Assembly (NCBI RefSeq): GCF_001641335.1
Contig: NZ_LVEM01000001.1
Span: 1,028,580-1,092,579, forward strand
Source: Bradyrhizobium stylosanthis
GTDB taxonomy: Bacteria > Pseudomonadota > Alphaproteobacteria > Rhizobiales > Xanthobacteraceae
Reading direction: 5' to 3'
Length of the DNA: 64,000 nt
The notes beneath the pieces were generated by a model. That model did not search any database. It saw only the letters and a program-made list of their open reading frames with translations, and was not told where the DNA came from. Below are positions 58,983 to 64,000 of the stretch, in pieces. The translations under genes were made by a program, and so were the position numbers. Positions within the stretch are counted from its first letter, which is position 1. Every line of letters begins with the position of its first letter.

Positions 58983-59392
58983 TGACGTCGGGGTTGATTT
59001 TCACCGACGAGATCCGGGGCCTCATCCTGCATGGCCTGCACTGGACCGCCTCGACTATCGAGCTGCTCGGCGTGGTGGTCATCGTCGGCGGCGTGCTTGC
59101 TGCAGCGATCCGGTCGATGAACGAGATGCGGCGCGGGAATCCTGCCGATGCGTTCCGGTCCTATCGCGCCACTCTCGGGCGCGGCATCCTGCTTGGCCTC
59201 GAATTCCTGATCGCCGCCGACATCATCGGGATGGTCGCGATCGTACCGTCGTTCGACCGGCTCGGCATCCTCGCGCTGATCATCGTGATCCGCACGTTCC
59301 TGAGCTTCTCGCTCCAGATCGAGATCGAGGGACGATGGCCGTGGCGCAGGCACGACAAGGAGATGAGCGATGCAGGACGCTGCAGCCTTTGA
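58979..59392 (+). CDS. DUF1622 membrane protein
   Basis: A 137-residue protein with three predicted spans: TIELLGVVVIVGGVLAAAIR, ILLGLEFLIAADIIGMVAIV and LGILALIIVIRTFLSFSLQI. The pattern R-x-x-L-G-R-G-I-L-L-G-L-E-F-L-I-A-A-D-I-I is the DUF1622 signature. The C-terminal tail is basic and cytoplasmic. Translationally coupled to the opgC-like gene. Function unknown. Confidence 0.85.
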   Translation: MMTSGLIFTDEIRGLILHGLHWTASTIELLGVVVIVGGVLAAAIRSMNEMRRGNPADAFRSYRATLGRGILLGLEFLIAADIIGMVAIVPSFDRLGILALIIVIRTFLSFSLQIEIEGRWPWRRHDKEMSDAGRCSL

Positions 59393-59513
59393 CGGCGGCG
59401 CGCGTAAGAGTTGCGGGCGCGTTGCGTCTATATGGCCTGACCCACCCGCCGCTGCGCTCGTCGCCGACCGCGACAGGCCGATCACCATCCCAAACACCGA
59501 CTGGAGAAAGACC

Positions 59514-60227
59514 ATGAACCGTCCGAGAAATGTCTTCGCGAACGCAGCCGCCTTTGCCGTCCTCGCCGTCCTCGTCCCGGGGGCGGTCGGGCTGTCTTCC
59601 GCAACCGCCGCCGGTCTTGGGCAGATCGCGATGATGGACGACGACAAGATGTCGAAGATGCCTGCTGCCCCGGATTCGAGCGCCAAGATGAACATGGGCC
59701 AACCGGCGGGGCAGCCGAACATGAGTGGCGGCCGGATGAACGACGACAAGATGCAGATGCCGCCGCAAGGCCAGATGCGGGACTGCCAGGGCGCCGGCTG
59801 CCAGGACAATTCCGGCATGATGCCGATGATGCAGATGATGGAGAAGATGATGCGGGGCCAGATGAGTTCGCCCGGCAACAACGGTGCGATGAGCGGCCCG
59901 GCGGACGTGACCGAGCGGCTCGAGGGGCGCATCGCCTTTCTGAAAGCGGAGCTGCAGATCAGTGACGGGCAGGCGACCGACTGGAACAATGTCGCGAACG
60001 CCTTGCGTTCGAGCCGGCAGCATCTGCTGGAAGCGCGAAAGATGCTCGCAATGGATGACAGGCTGGGCAGCGCCGACCGCCTGGAACATTACGAGCGGCA
60101 CTTGTCCGAGCGTCTGGAGGCTCTCAAAGCCGCGCGACTTGCCTTCACGCGGCTCTATGCGTCATTGAGCGAGAGCCAGAGGCAGACCGCGGATACGATC
60201 CTGCTGCCGCTGATCGCGTCATTCTGA
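59514..60227 (+). CDS. Met-rich Spy/CpxP-like periplasmic protein
   Basis: A 237-residue protein with a signal peptide (cut near ATAAG, residue 34). Residues 40-126 hold 21 Met plus a CQGAGC pair, in MMPMMQMMEKMMRGQM-type runs, typical of copper- or metal-binding segments. Residues 130-225 form the helical Spy/CpxP-like domain ending LSESQRQTAD, an LTxxQ variant. GGAG precedes this ATG by 7 bases. A second start at 59370 with a strong AAGGAG would give an extra 48 residues overlapping the DUF1622 gene. Likely a periplasmic chaperone or metal sensor for the operon. Confidence 0.8.
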   Translation: MNRPRNVFANAAAFAVLAVLVPGAVGLSSATAAGLGQIAMMDDDKMSKMPAAPDSSAKMNMGQPAGQPNMSGGRMNDDKMQMPPQGQMRDCQGAGCQDNSGMMPMMQMMEKMMRGQMSSPGNNGAMSGPADVTERLEGRIAFLKAELQISDGQATDWNNVANALRSSRQHLLEARKMLAMDDRLGSADRLEHYERHLSERLEALKAARLAFTRLYASLSESQRQTADTILLPLIASF

Positions 60228-60248
60228 CCGGGAGGCGAGGGCGGGATC

Positions 60249-62222
60249 ATGTTCGCTCTGCCTCTTCGGCGTCGCCGGGGCCTGCTTGTGGCTGGTGTCC
60301 TGGCGAGCCAGCTTGCGGCCCATGCCGGGTCCGCATCGGATCGCGGCCACGGCGTAACGGCTGCGGCGGGACCGTCTCTCCCGCGCTGGGAGCTGGCGCA
60401 GGCGGAGGGCGATCATGCCGCGCATCATCCCGCAGCGTCCGGCTCCGCCGCAGATGCGGCGTCACGGCCGGAGGGACCTGCCGGTGCAGGCGCCGGCATG
60501 CAGCCCGGCGGTGACACGTCCGGAATGATGGGTGGAATGGGCGGCATGATGGGCCGCCCGCGCAAGGAGTTCTATCCGGCATTGATGGACATGCCGGCGC
60601 TCTCCGTCGATCAGCGGAGCAGGCTGGAGGCCCAGGCGCGCCAGCGGATCAGCGCGGAAGCCGATCGCCTTGCGGGGGCTGAAATGGACCTGCGGCATGC
60701 GATCGCGGGCGACGATATCGCGGCTGCGGATCAGGCGTCGCGGCGGCTGCGCGACTCCCTGAATGCAGTCCAGAGCGGCGTGAGTGCGCTGCGTTCGCTG
60801 CACGAGGGCAAGCCGCCGCGGCAGATCGCCCAGGCCTGGTTCAGATCGCAAATGAATCTTCCGCCTCGGCGAGACACGGCGGATGGGGATGACAGCGCGC
60901 CGGGAGTGTCCTGGTTTCACGTCACCACCATGGCGCTGCTTGTGCTGTTCTCGCTGGCGATGCTTGCCGTCTACGTCGCGCGGATGCGCCGGGCGAATGC
61001 ACTGGTCGAGCGGCTGACGCGGGCCGCGGTTGCTCCGGCCGCCGCCGCGCCCCTCGTGTCCGCACCAGTTACCGGCGCACCAGCCCGCCAGGCCGAGGCG
61101 ACATTCTCGGCTCCCCCGATCGGGCGGGACGAGCCGGTCCGCTCATGGAAGGGGCCATTGAGGATCTGCGCGATCTACCAGGAGACGCCGAACGTGAAGA
61201 CCTTCCGCTTGCAGGCGCCGGGCGGCGGGGCGATTCCGTTTGCGTTCCTGCCCGGACAGTTCCTGACCTACGCCATCGAGATCGACGGGCAGACGGTCAG
61301 GCGCTCCTACACGATCGTGTCGTCCGCGGCGCAAACCGCCTACGTCGAGACCACGATCAAGCGTGAGGATGGCGGGCTTCTGTCCGACTACATGCATGGT
61401 CACCTGAAGCAGGGAGACCTCATCGAGGTCGCGGGCCCCTCCGGCGCGTTCACGTTCACCGGCGCGGAAGCCGACAATGTCGTCCTGATTGGCGGCGGCG
61501 TTGGCATCACGCCGCTGATGGCGGCGATCCGGTATCTCTCGGATATCGCATGGCCTGGCCAGATCTACCTCGTCTATGGCGCGCAGACGACCGAGCAATT
61601 CATCTTCCGCGACGAGTTGGAATATCTGCAGCGCAGGATGAGCAATCTGCATGTCGCGGCCACGATGGTGCGGACCGCAGGCACCTCGTGGATGGGAAGC
61701 GAGGGCCAGATCACGGCCGAATTCCTGACGCAGGCCGTGCCTGATCTGGCCGGACGTCGCGTTCATTTGTGCGGTCCGCCCGGAATGATGGAGGCGCTCC
61801 GGAAGACGCTGGTCGGCCTCGGTGTGCCGCGCGAGCAGATCAAGACGGAGGCCTTCGGGCCGGCCCGCGGAGCTGCTCCGCCTCCCGTCCGGAGCGTCGG
61901 CGACGTGCACATGCCGGACAGCGGAGCGGACGGTCGAGGTGCGGCGGCAATCGGTCCTGCGACGGCCAAGGTTCGTTTTGCGCGGTCCGGCAAGGTGGCG
62001 GCGCTGCCTCCGGACAAGAGCGTCCTAGAGGTGGCGGAGGCGGCGGGGGTATCGATCGACTATTCCTGCAGGGTCGGGGTCTGCGGGGTCTGCAAGACGC
62101 ATCTGCTGCAGGGAAACGTCACGATGGAAGTCCAGGATGCCCTGACCGCGGACGAAAGGACGAATGGTCTCATCCTGGCCTGCCAGGCGAGATCCGTCGG
62201 CGATCTGGTCGTCGAGGCCTGA
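60249..62222 (+). CDS. Spy-like domain fused to ferredoxin-NAD(P) reductase and 2Fe-2S ferredoxin
   Basis: A 657-residue fusion. Signal peptide 1-26; periplasmic Spy/CpxP-like helical domain about 85-200 with a Met-rich MMGGMGGMMG start; membrane span 222-244 followed by RMRR, so the rest is cytoplasmic. An FAD domain starts near 300 (FLPGQFLTYAIEI, RRSYTIVSSA with Arg352-Tyr354); the NAD(P) domain has GGGVGITPLMAAIRYL (415-430) and HLCGPPGMM (506-514). A plant-type 2Fe-2S domain (574-657) has Cys607, 612, 615 and 645. The reductase half resembles oxygenase reductases, but I know of no such fusion with a Spy domain. Followed after one base by the haem-b-like gene. Confidence 0.88.
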   Translation: MFALPLRRRRGLLVAGVLASQLAAHAGSASDRGHGVTAAAGPSLPRWELAQAEGDHAAHHPAASGSAADAASRPEGPAGAGAGMQPGGDTSGMMGGMGGMMGRPRKEFYPALMDMPALSVDQRSRLEAQARQRISAEADRLAGAEMDLRHAIAGDDIAAADQASRRLRDSLNAVQSGVSALRSLHEGKPPRQIAQAWFRSQMNLPPRRDTADGDDSAPGVSWFHVTTMALLVLFSLAMLAVYVARMRRANALVERLTRAAVAPAAAAPLVSAPVTGAPARQAEATFSAPPIGRDEPVRSWKGPLRICAIYQETPNVKTFRLQAPGGGAIPFAFLPGQFLTYAIEIDGQTVRRSYTIVSSAAQTAYVETTIKREDGGLLSDYMHGHLKQGDLIEVAGPSGAFTFTGAEADNVVLIGGGVGITPLMAAIRYLSDIAWPGQIYLVYGAQTTEQFIFRDELEYLQRRMSNLHVAATMVRTAGTSWMGSEGQITAEFLTQAVPDLAGRRVHLCGPPGMMEALRKTLVGLGVPREQIKTEAFGPARGAAPPPVRSVGDVHMPDSGADGRGAAAIGPATAKVRFARSGKVAALPPDKSVLEVAEAAGVSIDYSCRVGVCGVCKTHLLQGNVTMEVQDALTADERTNGLILACQARSVGDLVVEA

Positions 62223-62223
62223 C

Positions 62224-62931
62224 ATGGTGAACGCGAGAGAGCGCCTGATTGCCGACCTCGTTTTGGCAAGCCTGTTGCTGCTGGTGCCGGCGTTCCTGCT
62301 CCACGCCGACGGCAGGTTTGCAGGAAGCCTGGCCGGCTTTGTGCTCGGGGCCGGTGCGGCTGCGTTGATGGTTCTGCTTCTCGTCTATCCCCTGACCAAA
62401 TACAGCGCGGTGCTGAAGGCCATGGTCACGCGATGCGTGTCGATGCCGGCGCTGCTGGCATTTCACGCCTATGCCGGCATCGTCGCGGCTTTCCTCGGCC
62501 TTCTGCACACCGGGCACAAGTTTCAGAGCCCGCTTGGGATCGCTCTGGTGGCCAGCATGCTGATCGTCGTCGTCACCGGATTGGTCGGACGCTACTACCT
62601 GCCGCAGACCGCGACGGAGCTCCGGCAGCAGCAGGCGCATCTGGCGACCTTGAGGTCAGCCTACGAGCATGTTGCAGCGTCGCTATCGTCGCCCGAGCGT
62701 GCCGCGCATGACGGTGCGGCGATGCGGGCCTCCGCCGTGCAGACCGTGCCGCTGTTGCAGCTCGTTGACGGCATCTCCGACGTCGAAGCGGCGATCGGCT
62801 CGAGTGAGGCAGTCAAGAAGATCTTCATGCAACGGATCGGGCTGCACGTCCTCGCCGCGATCGTTATGTATTCGCTGCTTGCCGTGCACGTGGCGGCCGA
62901 GGTCTATTACGGGCTGCGGTGGCTCGCGTGA
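62224..62931 (+). CDS. Five-helix membrane protein, probable di-haem b cytochrome
   Basis: A 235-residue protein with five predicted spans (about 8-27, 33-57, 74-97, 103-122, 205-230). Two helices carry His pairs exactly 14 residues apart: His81 and His95 in the third, His208 and His222 in the fifth. That is the spacing by which a four-helix bundle binds two stacked b haems. A polar loop of about 75 residues (127-202) lies between helices four and five. No named family recognised. Starts one base after the fusion gene's stop and overlaps the next gene. Confidence 0.72.
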   Translation: MVNARERLIADLVLASLLLLVPAFLLHADGRFAGSLAGFVLGAGAAALMVLLLVYPLTKYSAVLKAMVTRCVSMPALLAFHAYAGIVAAFLGLLHTGHKFQSPLGIALVASMLIVVVTGLVGRYYLPQTATELRQQQAHLATLRSAYEHVAASLSSPERAAHDGAAMRASAVQTVPLLQLVDGISDVEAAIGSSEAVKKIFMQRIGLHVLAAIVMYSLLAVHVAAEVYYGLRWLA

Positions 62932-63707
62932 CGATCAGAGGCCTGCTCTACGTCGTGGCTGCGACGCTGGCCTTGGGAGGTGCTGCCGTCGCGTCGATCG
63001 CTTTGTATCGGGGCGGCTCTGGAATCATCTCGGGATGGACGAGGTTCGTCAGTCCCGGACCGCTCTCGGCGAAGCATGCGTTTCTGTCCGACCAATGCGA
63101 GAGCTGCCATGCGCCCGTCAAAGGGGTCGCGGGGGCCGCCTGCATCGCCTGTCACGCGCCTTCCGCTGCCGATCTCGCCAAGCCGTCGACGGCGTTTCAT
63201 GCCGTGGCGGGCGCTGAATGCTCAGGCTGCCATCGCGAGCATGCGGGCGAGCGGCGGCCGATCAGGATGAACCACGCGTCGCTGCTGCAAGTTACGATGC
63301 CGCCCTCCGGCGGGAGGCTGTTCGGCCGGGCCGCGGCCGATCAACTGACAGCGGATCTGAAGGAGTTTCTCGGCCTGCCGGGATCAGAGCAGCGAGAAAG
63401 GACGGCGCTCGACTGCGCCAACTGCCACAGCAACCAGGAGCCGCACCGCGAATTGTTCGGGCGGGACTGCGCGGAGTGTCACGGGCTGACGTCCTGGAAA
63501 ATCGCGGGCTTCCTGCATCCCTCGCCGACGTCGCGGGACTGTGCTCAATGCCATCAGGCGCCGCCGAGCCACTACATGGGGCACTTCCTGATGATGGACC
63601 GCATGATCGCCGGGCAGGAGCATGCGTCGGTCGATCAATGCTTCCTGTGCCACAGAACCGACTCGTTCAACGACATCAAGGGCGTCGGCTGGATGAGACA
63701 TCATTGA
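62928..63707 (+). CDS. Membrane-anchored heptahaem cytochrome c
   Basis: A 259-residue protein with an N-terminal anchor (residues 6-27, LLYVVAATLALGGAAVASIA) and seven CxxCH haem sites: Cys57, 72, 98, 163, 181, 205 and 238. Additional His (His50, 91, 105, 116, 173, 197, 215, 219, 232) can supply distal ligands. It resembles cytochrome c3/c7-type multihaem proteins. The GTG start overlaps the haem-b gene stop (GTGA). Exported, so the haems lie in the periplasm, a likely end point of the electron path from the fusion reductase. Confidence 0.9.
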   Translation: MTIRGLLYVVAATLALGGAAVASIALYRGGSGIISGWTRFVSPGPLSAKHAFLSDQCESCHAPVKGVAGAACIACHAPSAADLAKPSTAFHAVAGAECSGCHREHAGERRPIRMNHASLLQVTMPPSGGRLFGRAAADQLTADLKEFLGLPGSEQRERTALDCANCHSNQEPHRELFGRDCAECHGLTSWKIAGFLHPSPTSRDCAQCHQAPPSHYMGHFLMMDRMIAGQEHASVDQCFLCHRTDSFNDIKGVGWMRHH

Positions 63708-63944
63708 CCAGCGCGACCGTGCGACGCAGTTGGGTGCAATATATTACGCAGGGCTCGACGAAAAAAAACGGAGACTACTTCCGTGCCGCATCGCGACGCG
63801 GGATGCTCGTGCCGAGCCTTTCATGCCCGCATGTCGCGCGCCTCTCATCGCCGTCCTGCAATACCGGTGCCGCGTGCGTCGTTTTCTATTGGCCGTCCCT
63901 GCAACCAGAGCTATATGTTCACGGTTCGAGACAGTGGGTGCAGG

Positions 63945-64000
63945 GATGATTGGCTTGCGAAAGCCAAGACGAAAATGGTGGGGATGGCTTGTCGCCATCG
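63945..64000 (+). CDS. Start of a gene cut by the window edge
   Basis: An ATG with GGG just upstream opens MIGLRKPRRKWWGWLVAI, a basic stretch followed by the beginning of a hydrophobic helix, as at the N terminus of a membrane-anchored periplasmic protein. Only 18 residues are visible, so no family can be assigned. Confidence 0.4.

Noticed and set aside
63744..63998. 84-codon minus-strand frame at the right edge
   Set aside because: No ribosome site, no signal or domain, and it overlaps a more plausible plus-strand start at 63945.

Overview
This window looks like chromosome from a Bradyrhizobium-like alphaproteobacterium (Rhizobiales). The reasons are its high GC content, the alphaproteobacterial order rpsB-tsf-pyrH-frr-uppS-cdsA-dxr-rseP-bamA-lpxD-fabZ-lpxA-lpxI-lpxB, the paired small DUF3551 proteins, GTTC-N7-GTTC LexA boxes, an opgC-type gene, and GC-rich palindromic intergenic repeats. 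I see no rRNA, tRNA, CRISPR array, phage or insertion sequence. The genus is inferred from pattern recognition, not from a database search.

Layout. 1-8.0 kb is accessory: the tail of a MmyB-type regulator, an EamA exporter next to a TetR repressor with a matching operator in front of each, a secreted ClpP-fold-like protein, a MocR regulator divergent from an AhpD-like plus HD-domain gene pair, an MFS exporter and two tandem DUF3551 proteins. 8-14.6 kb holds an outer-membrane beta-barrel gene, a 32-codon membrane peptide under two LexA boxes, dnaE, a DUF2846 lipoprotein and a Tat-exported carbonic anhydrase. At 14.8-17.3 kb is a large caspase-fold protein that has lost both catalytic residues. 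17.5-32.7 kb is the core translation and envelope cluster (ribosomal protein S2 through lipid A disaccharide synthase), interrupted only by an antisense KTSC-domain gene. 32.8-39.0 kb is a CUT1 sugar or polyol ABC importer with an SDR dehydrogenase and a ROK regulator. 39-55.9 kb is mostly housekeeping: gltA, gltX, glnS, comEC, lexA, moeA and ctpA, with several small or unknown genes. 55.9-64 kb is accessory again.

The most interesting region is 57.0-63.7 kb. Six tightly packed genes run OpgC-like acyltransferase, DUF1622 membrane protein, Met-rich Spy/CpxP-like protein, a fusion of a Spy-like periplasmic domain with a membrane span, a ferredoxin-NAD(P) reductase and a 2Fe-2S ferredoxin, a five-helix protein with the His-x13-His pairs of a di-haem b cytochrome, and a membrane-anchored seven-haem cytochrome c. 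Read together, these could carry electrons from cytoplasmic NAD(P)H through FAD, 2Fe-2S and haem b to periplasmic haem c. A FixK/FNR-type box lies in the upstream intergenic region.

A second notable signal is the SOS arrangement. Two perfect LexA boxes back to back overlap the likely promoter of a 32-residue single-span membrane peptide just upstream of dnaE. This resembles the small SOS-induced division inhibitors of Caulobacter. The window also encodes lexA, with its own boxes.
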